The notes beneath the pieces were generated by a model. That model was not told the DNA's origin and ran no database searches. It saw nothing but the letters and a program-made list of their open reading frames with translations. A program made the translations under genes and the position numbers. From NCBI GenBank assembly GCA_964551545.1, contig CAZKCT010000005.1, positions 1 through 64,000 of the forward strand: 64,000 nt of DNA. The letters run 5' to 3'. The stretch comes from Thiopontia sp964551545 (GTDB taxonomy: Bacteria > Pseudomonadota > Gammaproteobacteria > GCF-002020875). Shown here in pieces: positions 23,691 to 32,012 of this stretch. Position 1 is the first letter of the stretch. Every line of letters starts with the position of its first letter.

Positions 23691-24092
23691 TCAATCCCAG
23701 CCTTGGGTACAGTCAAGATTGGTCCAGACCTGTTTCAGCCCGGGAATACCATCCTCCAGCATGATGGTCAGTGGCGGGCGTTTGGTCAGGTACTTGTTGG
23801 TATTCCGCAACCAGACTGCCCCACCCGCCTTGGCACGTGGAAAGTTATGGAACAGTGCGTCACCGATGCCGATCAGATGGCGAGCACGCTGCAACACAAC
23901 TTCCTCATCGGGAATTGGGGTGCCATATTTGAACTGGGTGAGCACCCGCTCTTTACTCCCCTCTAACCCTAACAGCCGCATCTGCTCTTTCTTACCAATT
24001 CCCCACTCATCAAACAGCCCCATCACACGCTCTGTCATCAGCACGCGCTCATCGTAGCTATACTCAAGACCTTGATCACTTACCTGCTCCAT
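23691..24092 (-). CDS. MbcA/ParS/Xre-like antitoxin (DUF2384)
   Basis: Protein of 133 residues. The N-terminal half resembles the Xre-like helical region (LFDEWGIGKKEQMRLLG), and the C-terminal half the toxin-binding domain: RARHLIGIGDALFHNFP, WLRNTNKYLTKRPPLTIMLE, with GLKQVWTNLD at the end. Such proteins normally pair with a RES-domain toxin. No RES gene is adjacent: cysM lies upstream and the decayed region downstream. It is therefore an orphan, or the toxin has been lost. Confidence 0.78.
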   Translation of the reverse strand: MEQVSDQGLEYSYDERVLMTERVMGLFDEWGIGKKEQMRLLGLEGSKERVLTQFKYGTPIPDEEVVLQRARHLIGIGDALFHNFPRAKAGGAVWLRNTNKYLTKRPPLTIMLEDGIPGLKQVWTNLDCTQGWD

Positions 24093-24170
24093 GGGACACC
24101 CCTATTTCCGACTTATTTACTCAAGATTATACCGAAGAATCCACAGCTGTATAGTGGAAATAGAACCCCA

Positions 24171-25076
24171 CTATTCTGAGGGGAAAACGCCAGTTGAGAG
24201 GTAGCGATCGCCCCGATCACAGATGATGGAGACAATCGTGGCACTCTCCAATTCATCAGCGAGACGCAGCGCAACCGCAGCGGCACCACCGGAGGAGATC
24301 CCGCAGAAGACCCCCTCCTCGGCCGCCAATCGCCTGGTAGTCTCTTCTGCATCGGCCTGAGAGACATCGATCAGCTGATCGATCCGGGAACGGTCATAGA
24401 TTTTGGGCAGATAGGCTTCGGGCCAGCGACGAATCCCGGGAATACTGGAGCCATCCTCGGGCTGTACGCCGACAATCTCAACCTCAGGGTTCTGCTCTTT
24501 CAGATAGCGGGAGTTACCCATGATGGTGCCGGTAGTCCCCATCGCACTGACAAAGTGGGTCACTTCGCCCTGGGTGTCGCGCCAGATCTCTGGGCCTGTC
24601 CCCTCGTAGTGGGCCAATGGGTTATCCAGATTGGAGAACTGATCCAGAATTTTCCCTTCACCCGCAGCCTCGAGCTCACGCGATTGATCGATCGCCGCCT
24701 CCATGCTGCCCGCCTGCGGCGTTAACACCAATTTTGCACCGTAGGCCCGCATCGAGGCGCGGCGTTCGATGCTCATATGGTCCGGCATCACCAAGATCAT
24801 CTTGTAGCCCATAATCGCCGCTGCCATCGCCAATGCAATGCCGGTATTGCCACTGGTCGCCTCAATCAGGGTGTCCCCAGGGCGAATCTCCCCTCGTGCC
24901 TCAGCATGCTGGATCATGCTCAGTGCGGGCCGGTCCTTGACCGATCCAGCCGGATTATTCCCTTCCAACTTGACCAGCACCGTGTTGTTACGTTGTACGG
25001 CTCGCTCACTCAGCATCCGTTGCAACTGCACCATCGGGGTATTACCAACCAGGTCTTGCATTGTGGGATAGTTCAT
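24171..25076 (-). CDS. cysM: Cysteine synthase B
   Basis: PLP enzyme of 301 residues that makes cysteine from O-acetylserine and sulfide or thiosulfate. NPAGSVKDRP contains the PLP lysine K47, and TSGNTG binds the cofactor phosphate. The shorter length and the NPAGSVKDRPAL motif favour CysM over CysK. Thiosulfate use would suit a sulfur oxidiser. Its ATG overlaps the acpS stop by four bases, making it the last gene of the long housekeeping operon. Confidence 0.93.
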   Translation of the reverse strand: MNYPTMQDLVGNTPMVQLQRMLSERAVQRNNTVLVKLEGNNPAGSVKDRPALSMIQHAEARGEIRPGDTLIEATSGNTGIALAMAAAIMGYKMILVMPDHMSIERRASMRAYGAKLVLTPQAGSMEAAIDQSRELEAAGEGKILDQFSNLDNPLAHYEGTGPEIWRDTQGEVTHFVSAMGTTGTIMGNSRYLKEQNPEVEIVGVQPEDGSSIPGIRRWPEAYLPKIYDRSRIDQLIDVSQADAEETTRRLAAEEGVFCGISSGGAAAVALRLADELESATIVSIICDRGDRYLSTGVFPSE

Positions 25077-25462
25077 CCGCTCTTCTCCAGTATTACAAAT
25101 GCCACCGCATGGCTCTCTTCATCTGAAATCGACAGGTGGGTTGAGGTGACGCTGATCTGTTCTAGCCGCTGTAGGGCTGCTCCATGCCACTGTAGCTGTG
25201 GCTTCCCCTGATCATCATGCCCCACCTCAATCTGAGGCAGGGTAATGCCATCACGGAAACCCGTCCCCAACGCCTTGGCGGCCGCCTCTTTCGCGGCAAA
25301 ACGTTTGGCCAGAAAATGGGGCTGCATCGCCTCACTACAACCACCAAACTCCCCTAGCTCAGCAGTTCCCAGAATCTTCTCGGCAATACGCCCGTTATGG
25401 CGCTGGAGGCTCTTGGCCATCCGCTCTACCGCAATAAGATCTGTCCCGATTCCAACAATCAT
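25073..25462 (-). CDS. acpS: Holo-[acyl-carrier-protein] synthase
   Basis: Transfers 4'-phosphopantetheine from CoA to acyl carrier protein. The protein has 129 residues with GIGTDLIAVERM (D8) and KRFAAKEAAAKALG, the two metal and CoA binding motifs. It follows pdxJ by three bases, the common gammaproteobacterial order, and overlaps cysM. Confidence 0.95.
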   Translation of the reverse strand: MIVGIGTDLIAVERMAKSLQRHNGRIAEKILGTAELGEFGGCSEAMQPHFLAKRFAAKEAAAKALGTGFRDGITLPQIEVGHDDQGKPQLQWHGAALQRLEQISVTSTHLSISDEESHAVAFVILEKSG

Positions 25463-25465
25463 CAG

Positions 25466-26212
25466 TTACGGATTACGTGCCTCAACCATCAACTGTTTCA
25501 TAGCTCGAACGGAGTGCTCCAGCCCACCCCCCAGCACAGCATGTGCCACAATGGAGTGACCGATATTGAGCTCCACGATCTCCGGCAGGGCTGCAATCGG
25601 CTGGACATTACTGTAATGGAGCCCATGCCCAGCATTGGGCTGAATCCCCAACTCTTTGGCAAAACGAACCGCCTCTCGAATCCGCTCAAACTCCCTGTTC
25701 TGCTCCTGCTGCTCGACAGCATCAGCATAACGGCCCGTATGGATCTCACAAACTGGAACACCGATCTCGGCCACCGCCTCAATCTGGCGTGGGTCAGGAT
25801 CGATAAAAGGGGAAACCTGAACGTTCGCTGCAGCAAGACGAGCCACTGCATCTCTCATTTTCTCAATTTGCCCCGCCACATCCAGCCCCCCCTCGGTGGT
25901 GAGCTCCTCACGCTTCTCCGGAACCAGACAACAATCCGCAGGCCTAAACTTTTCCGCAATGGAGATCATCTCTTCCGTAACAGCCATCTCCAAATTGATC
26001 TTTGTTTTAATCACAGGCGCCAACGCCTCTAGGTCATGATCCTGGATATGGCGTCGGTCCTCGCGCAGATGGATAGTGATGCCATCTGCGCCACCCTGTT
26101 CAGCCTGTATGGCGGCAGCAACCACTTCAGGGTAGAAGGTGCCTCGTGCCTGACGCAATGTGGCGACATGGTCGATATTGACCCCCAACAGGATCGCTTG
26201 TGGCGTGCTCAC
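25466..26212 (-). CDS. pdxJ: Pyridoxine 5'-phosphate synthase
   Basis: PdxJ condenses 3-amino-1-hydroxyacetone phosphate with deoxyxylulose phosphate to form vitamin B6 phosphate. The 248-residue TIM-barrel protein begins with LGVNIDHVATLRQARGT and contains ITIHLREDRRHI and GHGLHYSNV, all family motifs. It lies between recO and acpS in the usual order. Confidence 0.96.
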   Translation of the reverse strand: MSTPQAILLGVNIDHVATLRQARGTFYPEVVAAAIQAEQGGADGITIHLREDRRHIQDHDLEALAPVIKTKINLEMAVTEEMISIAEKFRPADCCLVPEKREELTTEGGLDVAGQIEKMRDAVARLAAANVQVSPFIDPDPRQIEAVAEIGVPVCEIHTGRYADAVEQQEQNREFERIREAVRFAKELGIQPNAGHGLHYSNVQPIAALPEIVELNIGHSIVAHAVLGGGLEHSVRAMKQLMVEARNP

Positions 26213-26234
26213 TTCATCTCTCCTATCAAATTTT

Positions 26235-26951
26235 TCACTGAATAGTGCTGTACTGGGCCATCAATTTTCGGCTCTGCAGTTCACCAGGAATATGGGCATC
26301 AATCACACGACGCAACAGCTGCTTGGCCTCAACTAGAATCGAAGATTCTGCCTGCTCGCTGGTCATACGCAACCACTCCAGTGTTTTTCCTGTAACCGCA
26401 AGGGATCGATGGCCCTCTCTCTGCAATCGCACCATGCCCTCTTCCGGGTGGTAACAGTAGCGCTGCTGGGCATCGATGGGAGCCCCTGCGCTATCCTGGT
26501 GAAGATCAATCCCGAAGCCCACCTGCTCCAATAGTTGAACCTCAAAACTGCGTAACAACCGTCCTTCCTCTGCGCCATCACTCAATGCCGTAATCAGTTG
26601 TTGATAGAGGTGATAAATCTCAGGATGAGGATCACTACAATGGAGCAGGCGTACCATCAGCTCATTGGCATAGAGCCCACAGAACATACGGCGCCCGGTT
26701 AATGCATACCCCCGCTCCTTCGGCTCGACAGCATGAAGATTTTTCAATTCGCCACGCCCACCCCAGCCAACCTGTAGCAGGCGAAAGGGCTGCAGCAGTG
26801 CCAATGAGCCACCTTGGCCACCTCTAGAACCACGAGCGATAACCGCGACCTTTCCCTCATCCTGGGTCATCAAATCGACAATATAGCTGCTATTGCGAAA
26901 CGGCCGACGATGAAGCACAAAGGCATCATGCAGCCGATGGCGAGGATTCAC
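26235..26951 (-). CDS. recO: DNA repair protein RecO
   Basis: RecF-pathway recombination mediator of 238 residues. The N-terminal OB-fold is visible from AFVLHRRPFRNSSYIVDL to GSRGGQGG, followed by the helical domain with CGLYANELMVRLL. The zinc-finger cysteines of some RecO proteins are absent. It overlaps era by four bases. Confidence 0.93.
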   Translation of the reverse strand: MNPRHRLHDAFVLHRRPFRNSSYIVDLMTQDEGKVAVIARGSRGGQGGSLALLQPFRLLQVGWGGRGELKNLHAVEPKERGYALTGRRMFCGLYANELMVRLLHCSDPHPEIYHLYQQLITALSDGAEEGRLLRSFEVQLLEQVGFGIDLHQDSAGAPIDAQQRYCYHPEEGMVRLQREGHRSLAVTGKTLEWLRMTSEQAESSILVEAKQLLRRVIDAHIPGELQSRKLMAQYSTIQ

Positions 26952-27856
26952 GACAGTAGGTCCTCTCGATACCCAAGACTCTGTAGTGCCCGGTCATCAT
27001 CCGACCACCCCTCACGAACCTTGACCCAGAGCTGCAGGAAAATTTTGCGCTGCAACAACTCCTCCAACTCTTCACGTGCCTCTTTTCCTACACTCTTGAG
27101 ACGTGCCCCCTTCTTGCCAATCACAATCCCCTTCTGCCCAGCACGCTCCACCCAGATCACGGCAGAAATGTGAGTCATCTTCCCCTCTTCCTTGAACTGT
27201 TCAATCTCTACCGTCAGCGCATAAGGCAGCTCTTGTCCCAGTTGACGGGTGAGCTTTTCACGAATCCGTTCTGCCACCAGAAAACGTTCACTACGATCGG
27301 TGATCTGATCCTCTTCATAAAACGGATAGCCCTCTGGCAACAGTGCTCCCAGCTTCTCCTCTAGCCGACCAACCCCCTTCCCTTTCAATGCAGAGAGCGG
27401 AATGATCTCAGTGAATGGATAACGCTCGGAGAGTGCTGCCAGCACCGGCAACAGCAACTCTTTATCCGGAATCTGATCGACTTTATTGACTGCGGCAATC
27501 ACTGGGCAATTATGGCGCTTGAGGATTTCGACGACGCCGTCATCTTCTTCGGTCCACTGCTCGCCATCCACCACAAAAACAATCAGGTCAACATCCTCCA
27601 TACTGCCGGTCGCTGCACGGTTGAGATAGCGATTCATCGCCGTCTCTTGGTTGGAGTGAATCCCCGGTGTATCGACATAGACAAACTGCTTGTCATCAAC
27701 CGTCTTGATCCCCAGCAGGCGGTGACGTGTCGTCTGCGGCTTGCGCGAGGTGATGCTGAGTTTCTCGCCCAGAATCCGGTTCATCAAAGTAGACTTACCC
27801 ACATTGGGCCGTCCTACAATAGCAATGATTCCACTGCGTTGAGTCGCTTCGCTCAC
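26948..27856 (-). CDS. era: GTPase Era
   Basis: Essential GTPase of 302 residues that binds 16S rRNA during 30S assembly. G1 GRPNVGKS is at 15-22, G3 DTPGIH and G4 NKVD follow, and the C-terminal KH domain carries VIGKKGARLKSVG. It overlaps rnc at one end and recO at the other by four bases each, so the three are translationally coupled. Confidence 0.97.
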   Translation of the reverse strand: MSEATQRSGIIAIVGRPNVGKSTLMNRILGEKLSITSRKPQTTRHRLLGIKTVDDKQFVYVDTPGIHSNQETAMNRYLNRAATGSMEDVDLIVFVVDGEQWTEEDDGVVEILKRHNCPVIAAVNKVDQIPDKELLLPVLAALSERYPFTEIIPLSALKGKGVGRLEEKLGALLPEGYPFYEEDQITDRSERFLVAERIREKLTRQLGQELPYALTVEIEQFKEEGKMTHISAVIWVERAGQKGIVIGKKGARLKSVGKEAREELEELLQRKIFLQLWVKVREGWSDDDRALQSLGYREDLLS

Positions 27857-28551
27857 TGTGATTCTTCCTCCAGCTTGGCAATGGCTCGGGTGGCCGCCTC
27901 TTGCTCTGCCTTGCGGCGGCTACGGCCTGTTCCTTCAACCGTAAGGGGTGGCTCCTGAATTTGACAGTGAACGGTAAACCGCTGCTGATGCCCTTCTCCC
28001 TCGGTCTTGAACACCTCATATCGGGGAACCGGCTGTTTGCGTGCCTGCAGCCACTCTTGCAGACGAGTCTTTGGGTCTTTCAGCTGTGCCAATGGTGGCA
28101 ACGCATCAACGCGAGGTTTCATCAATTGCTGCAGCCACTGCTCACAGGTTCCAAAGTCACTATCCAGGTAGATCGCACCAATCACCGCCTCCATCGCATC
28201 GGCCAGAATTGATTCACGACGGTGACCACCGCTTTTCATCTCACCAGCCCCCAGTAACAGGGCATCACCAAAATCCAGCTCCAGAGCAATTTCAGCCAGA
28301 CTCTCGCCCCTTACCAGACGAGCACGCAGGCGACTAAGGTCTCCTTCACTCACCTCCGGATAGTGACGGTAAAGCAGGCCACTAACCACAAAGCCAAGCA
28401 CGGAGTCCCCCAGAAATTCGAGACGCTCATTATTCTGATGACTGTGGCTACGGTGGGTCATCGCCTGACGCAGTAGCTGCGAGTCCTGGAAGCGGTAGTC
28501 GATCCGCCTCTCCAGCCGTTGTAGCGCGTTATCCACCATGCGATCTGACAT
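27853..28551 (-). CDS. rnc: Ribonuclease III
   Basis: Double-strand RNA endonuclease of 232 residues for rRNA processing and decay. The catalytic signature NERLEFLGDSVLGF is near the N-terminus and the double-stranded RNA-binding domain is C-terminal (PLTVEGTGRSRRKAEQEAA). ATG 28551 is used; a TTG one codon earlier is less likely. It starts just past the stop of the IalB-like gene and overlaps era. Confidence 0.96.
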   Translation of the reverse strand: MSDRMVDNALQRLERRIDYRFQDSQLLRQAMTHRSHSHQNNERLEFLGDSVLGFVVSGLLYRHYPEVSEGDLSRLRARLVRGESLAEIALELDFGDALLLGAGEMKSGGHRRESILADAMEAVIGAIYLDSDFGTCEQWLQQLMKPRVDALPPLAQLKDPKTRLQEWLQARKQPVPRYEVFKTEGEGHQQRFTVHCQIQEPPLTVEGTGRSRRKAEQEAATRAIAKLEEESQ

Positions 28552-28554
28552 CAA

Positions 28555-29061
28555 TCAGGGTTGAATCTTCTTTTTCAGCTGGCCAATAGCCGCAGAGAAG
28601 CCGAGCAGAGAGCCCTTCATCGCAATCTCTCCCTGCTGGATGTTGCGCGAATGGATAACAAAATTGCTCCCTTTCTTGAAGTGCTCAACCAGCCTCTCAG
28701 TTGCCATTTCCGCCACAAAACAGGCGACAGGGCTACAGAATGCATACTGCAGCTGTACCGGCTCATTCTCATCCACCTGAATCACCACTGTACGCTTAAG
28801 GTCAGCCAACAACGGCAATGCGATCTGGAACAACAGCTGCTCTGGATTGTCCGTGCGATTAGAGAGACTCACCTGCCCCATTACACCACCATCGGGCGCT
28901 ACGATGGCATGTTGAACCTCACAAACCGTACGCTGCTCCTGCTCGACACAAACCAACGTCCAGTCTCTAAACTGTTCCGTCACCGTCCGCACATTGGGCT
29001 GCTCGTTCGCACTGAGTGAAAACGACGACAACATCATTGCCAAAACCAGCAGCATTCTCAT
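28555..29061 (-). CDS. IalB-family periplasmic protein
   Basis: Secreted protein of 168 residues with a signal peptide ending near LSA. The mature part shows the invasion-associated locus B pattern: FRDWTLVCVEQEQRTVCEV with paired cysteines, then LQYAFCSPVACFVAEM with two more. Despite the name the family is widespread in free-living bacteria and its function is unclear. In this position, between lepB and rnc, many gammaproteobacteria have a DUF4845 gene instead. The start is uncertain among GTG 29073 and ATG 29061 or 29055. Confidence 0.82.
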   Translation of the reverse strand: MRMLLVLAMMLSSFSLSANEQPNVRTVTEQFRDWTLVCVEQEQRTVCEVQHAIVAPDGGVMGQVSLSNRTDNPEQLLFQIALPLLADLKRTVVIQVDENEPVQLQYAFCSPVACFVAEMATERLVEHFKKGSNFVIHSRNIQQGEIAMKGSLLGFSAAIGQLKKKIQP

Positions 29062-29072
29062 CTTGTTCACCA

Positions 29073-29846
29073 CTACTCAACTCCCCCGATCCGTCCCCAG
29101 TTGATGCCGTCTCCACAACTGAAGTCCCAGCTCATCCAGACCGCGACCGCCTTACCAACAATATTTTCCTCCGGCACGAACCCCCAATAGCGACCATCGC
29201 GACTATTGTCTCGGTTGTCACCCAGCATGAAGTAGTGCCCCTCTGGCACAACCCACTCCCCTTCAGCACGCGAGGGGCGGCGAGGAATGATCAGAATCTC
29301 ATGATTCGTATCCGCCGTCTGCTCACGGAAACGGAGCGAATCAATGGTATGACATTGGTTATTCATCCAGAGGTGAGAACCCTGCTTGGTCATCTCTGCA
29401 GCCTTTCCATTCACAAAGAGGCGGCGGTTACGGTACTCAATGCGGTCCCCTGGTATACCGATCACTCGCTTGATGTAATCAATGCTGGGGTTTTCGGGAT
29501 AGCGAAAAACCATGATATCCCCACGTTGGGGATCGTTTACATCCAGAATCTTGGTGTCGATCACCGGCAATCGCAGTCCGTAGGTGAATTTGTTCACCAG
29601 AATGAAATCACCCACCACCAGGGTGGGTCGCATCGAGCTGGAGGGGATCCGAAACGGCTCAAACAGGAAGGAACGCAGAACCAATACAATCAGAATGACC
29701 GGGAAAAAGGAGCGGGCATACTCCACCAAGATGGGCATCTGCTGATCGTAATGCCGACCCTTTGCCCAGAACTTTGCATCCAGTGCCCAGATTGCACCAG
29801 TGACCACCAACGCAATTAACAGTATCCCCGAAAAATCCAAATGCAT
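29073..29846 (-). CDS. lepB: Signal peptidase I
   Basis: Membrane protease of 257 residues that cleaves Sec and Tat signal peptides. Two N-terminal helices (7-22 and 47-61), catalytic serine S71 in RIPSSSMRPT and general base K126 in YIKRVIGIPGD are present. The later GDNRDNSRDGRYWGFV box completes the family signature. The AAGG site before ATG 29846 is well spaced. It follows lepA across a strong hairpin. Confidence 0.95.
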   Translation of the reverse strand: MHLDFSGILLIALVVTGAIWALDAKFWAKGRHYDQQMPILVEYARSFFPVILIVLVLRSFLFEPFRIPSSSMRPTLVVGDFILVNKFTYGLRLPVIDTKILDVNDPQRGDIMVFRYPENPSIDYIKRVIGIPGDRIEYRNRRLFVNGKAAEMTKQGSHLWMNNQCHTIDSLRFREQTADTNHEILIIPRRPSRAEGEWVVPEGHYFMLGDNRDNSRDGRYWGFVPEENIVGKAVAVWMSWDFSCGDGINWGRIGGVE

Positions 29847-29863
29847 ATCGATCCTTTTTTCTC

Positions 29864-29906
29864 ACCATGAAGAGCATGGAGGAACTGTCTTCATGCTCTT
29901 CATGGT
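29864..29906. repeat. 15-bp perfect inverted repeat between lepA and lepB
   Basis: ACCATGAAGAGCATG (29864-29878) pairs with CATGCTCTTCATGGT (29892-29906) over a 13-nt loop. No T run follows on the minus strand, so it is not a standard terminator. It may stabilise or process the lepA-lepB mRNA, or be the end of a small dispersed repeat. Confidence 0.7.
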
Positions 29907-29920
29907 AAACGCTTAATTAA

Positions 29921-31723
29921 TTATTTATTGCTTGTCTGCAGAACCGCCATAAACGCCTCTTGTGGAATATCCACCTTACCCACCCGCTTCATCCGCTTCT
30001 TACCTGCCTTCTGTTTCTCCAGCAGTTTGCGTTTACGACTCACATCTCCCCCGTAGCACTTCGCCGTTACATTTTTACGCAGCGCCTTCACTGTCGTACG
30101 GGCAATAACCTTGGCGCCGATGGTGGCCTGAATCGCCACATCAAACATCTGACGAGGAATGATCTCACGCATCTTATCCGCCAGCACACGCCCACGAGAG
30201 AGAGAATCATCTCGGTGGACAATCATGGATAGTGCATCCATTTTATCCCCATTGATCAGCAGATCGACCTTCACAAGATCTGCAGGAACGAAGGCCTTGA
30301 AGTGGTAGTCCATGGAGGCATAGCCGCGACTGACCGATTTCAGGCGATCAAAGAAGTCCACCAATACCTCCGAAAGTGGTAAATCATAGGTCAGTGAAAC
30401 CTGCCGCCCCATATACTGCATATTCTTCTGGATCCCGCGTTTTTCGATGCAGAGCCCGATCACCACACCCACATAGTCTTGTGGTACCAAAATATTGGCT
30501 GCAATCACCGGCTCACGAATTTCACTGATTTTGTTGACCACCGGCAGGTCGGCTGGGTTATCGATGTGAATCACCTCACCATCGGTTCGCTCAATCTCAT
30601 AGACAACCGTTGGTGCAGTGGTGACCAGATTGAGGTCGTACTCCCGCTCCAGTCGCTCCTGGATAATCTCCATATGGAGCATGCCGAGGAAACCGATGCG
30701 GAAGCCAAATCCCAGCGCTGGGGAGACCTCTGGCTCATATTCCAGTGCCGCATCGTTGAGGGTGAGTTTGGCCAGCGCATCACGGAAATCTTCATAGTCA
30801 TCGGTGTCGACGGTGTACATCCCGGCGAACACCTGCGGCTTGATCTCTTGAAAGCCGGGAAGCGGTGTATCAGCCGGGTTACGCTCATCAATCAGCGTGT
30901 CACCAACTGGCGCTCCGTCAATTTGCTTGATGCCGGCAATCACATACCCCACCTCACCGGCAACCAACTCATCCTTCTTGGTCTGTTTCGGGGTAAAGAT
31001 CCCGACTTGATCAACCAGGTGACTATCGCCGGTCGACATAACCTTCATCTTCATCTTGGCACGCATACGGCCATTGACCACACGCACGAGCGAAACCACG
31101 CCAAGATAGTTGTCGAACCAGGAATCAATAATCAGTGCCTGCAATGGACCATCAGGGTCTCCCTCTGGTGGTGGAATCAATTCAACGATCTCGTCTAACA
31201 GATCATCGACACCGAGCCCTGTCTTGGCGCTAACCCGCTTGGCCTCTTCCGCTTCAATCCCGACGATCTCTTCAATCTCCTCAATAACGCGCTCGGGTTC
31301 AGCAGAAGGAAGATCAATCTTGTTGAGTACCGGCACGACCTCCAGACCAAGGTCGATGGCGGTATAACAATTTGCAACGGTTTGCGCCTCAACCCCTTGC
31401 GCCGCATCAACCACCAACAGCGCCCCTTCACAGGCGGATAGTGAACGGGAGACCTCATAGGTAAAATCGACATGCCCCGGCGTATCAATAAAGTTGAGGA
31501 GATAGGTCTCCCCATTTTTCGCCTTGTACTCAAGAGAGACGCTCTGTGCCTTGATAGTGATGCCACGCTCGCGCTCGATATCCATTGAATCAAGCACCTG
31601 ATCTGACATCTCACGGTCGGTTAAACCACCACAAACCTGAATAAAACGGTCCGCAATGGTCGACTTGCCATGGTCGATATGGGCAATAATAGAGAAATTA
31701 CGGATCTGCGAAAGGTCGTACAC
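29921..31723 (-). CDS. lepA: Elongation factor 4 (LepA)
   Basis: Translational GTPase of 600 residues. IAHIDHGKST (G1), DTPGHVDF (G3) and NKIDLP (G4) are seen. EF4 associates with ribosomes and the membrane and affects translation under stress and 30S biogenesis. The start is GTG at 31723 with TAGGAAA upstream. It precedes lepB in the standard order. Confidence 0.97.
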   Translation of the reverse strand: MYDLSQIRNFSIIAHIDHGKSTIADRFIQVCGGLTDREMSDQVLDSMDIERERGITIKAQSVSLEYKAKNGETYLLNFIDTPGHVDFTYEVSRSLSACEGALLVVDAAQGVEAQTVANCYTAIDLGLEVVPVLNKIDLPSAEPERVIEEIEEIVGIEAEEAKRVSAKTGLGVDDLLDEIVELIPPPEGDPDGPLQALIIDSWFDNYLGVVSLVRVVNGRMRAKMKMKVMSTGDSHLVDQVGIFTPKQTKKDELVAGEVGYVIAGIKQIDGAPVGDTLIDERNPADTPLPGFQEIKPQVFAGMYTVDTDDYEDFRDALAKLTLNDAALEYEPEVSPALGFGFRIGFLGMLHMEIIQERLEREYDLNLVTTAPTVVYEIERTDGEVIHIDNPADLPVVNKISEIREPVIAANILVPQDYVGVVIGLCIEKRGIQKNMQYMGRQVSLTYDLPLSEVLVDFFDRLKSVSRGYASMDYHFKAFVPADLVKVDLLINGDKMDALSMIVHRDDSLSRGRVLADKMREIIPRQMFDVAIQATIGAKVIARTTVKALRKNVTAKCYGGDVSRKRKLLEKQKAGKKRMKRVGKVDIPQEAFMAVLQTSNK

Positions 31724-31742
31724 GAAATCGGTTTCCTAACCT

Positions 31743-31770
31743 AAAAAAATGACCCCGGTGAGGGGCCATT
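31743..31770 (-). terminator. Terminator after the glutaredoxin-like gene
   Basis: On the minus strand a 9-bp stem with one G-T pair (31770-31762 with 31756-31748) and a 5-nt loop is followed by seven T residues. It lies just after the stop of the 31776 gene and before lepA, separating the rpoE-mucD operon from lepA-lepB. Confidence 0.8.
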
Positions 31771-31775
31771 CTGTT

Positions 31776-32012
31776 CTACGCCTCAAGCACAGCTCTGAGG
31801 CGCTCTTCATTCAGGAAATAATGACAGATTTCTCGGTTTTCCTCCAGCAGAACCGGCACTTTTGTCCCGTATAGGCTCTCCAGATCAGAGCGCCGATTGA
31901 TCACCACCCGTTCCAGTTCAAACTGTGGACGCAACGGGTGATGATCCAGAAGATCTTCAAACTCATCGCAGAGGTGGCACCCCTCACGAACCACCAACTG
32001 CAGTCGCTTCAT
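31776..32012 (-). CDS. Glutaredoxin-family protein (DUF836)
   Basis: Small thioredoxin-fold protein of 78 residues with the redox site GCHLC (C12 and C15) and the cis-proline region TKVPVLL. Proteins of this type commonly lie between mucD and lepA in gammaproteobacteria; the substrate is unknown. Its start overlaps the mucD stop by one base. Confidence 0.85.
   Translation of the reverse strand: MKRLQLVVREGCHLCDEFEDLLDHHPLRPQFELERVVINRRSDLESLYGTKVPVLLEENREICHYFLNEERLRAVLEA

Noticed and set aside
24113..24367. 84-codon minus-strand frame at the end of cysM
   Set aside because: Shadow of cysM in another frame that runs past its stop without domain features.
30479..31198. 239-codon plus-strand frame opposite lepA
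   Set aside because: Antisense to highly conserved lepA; its length is explained by codon bias.
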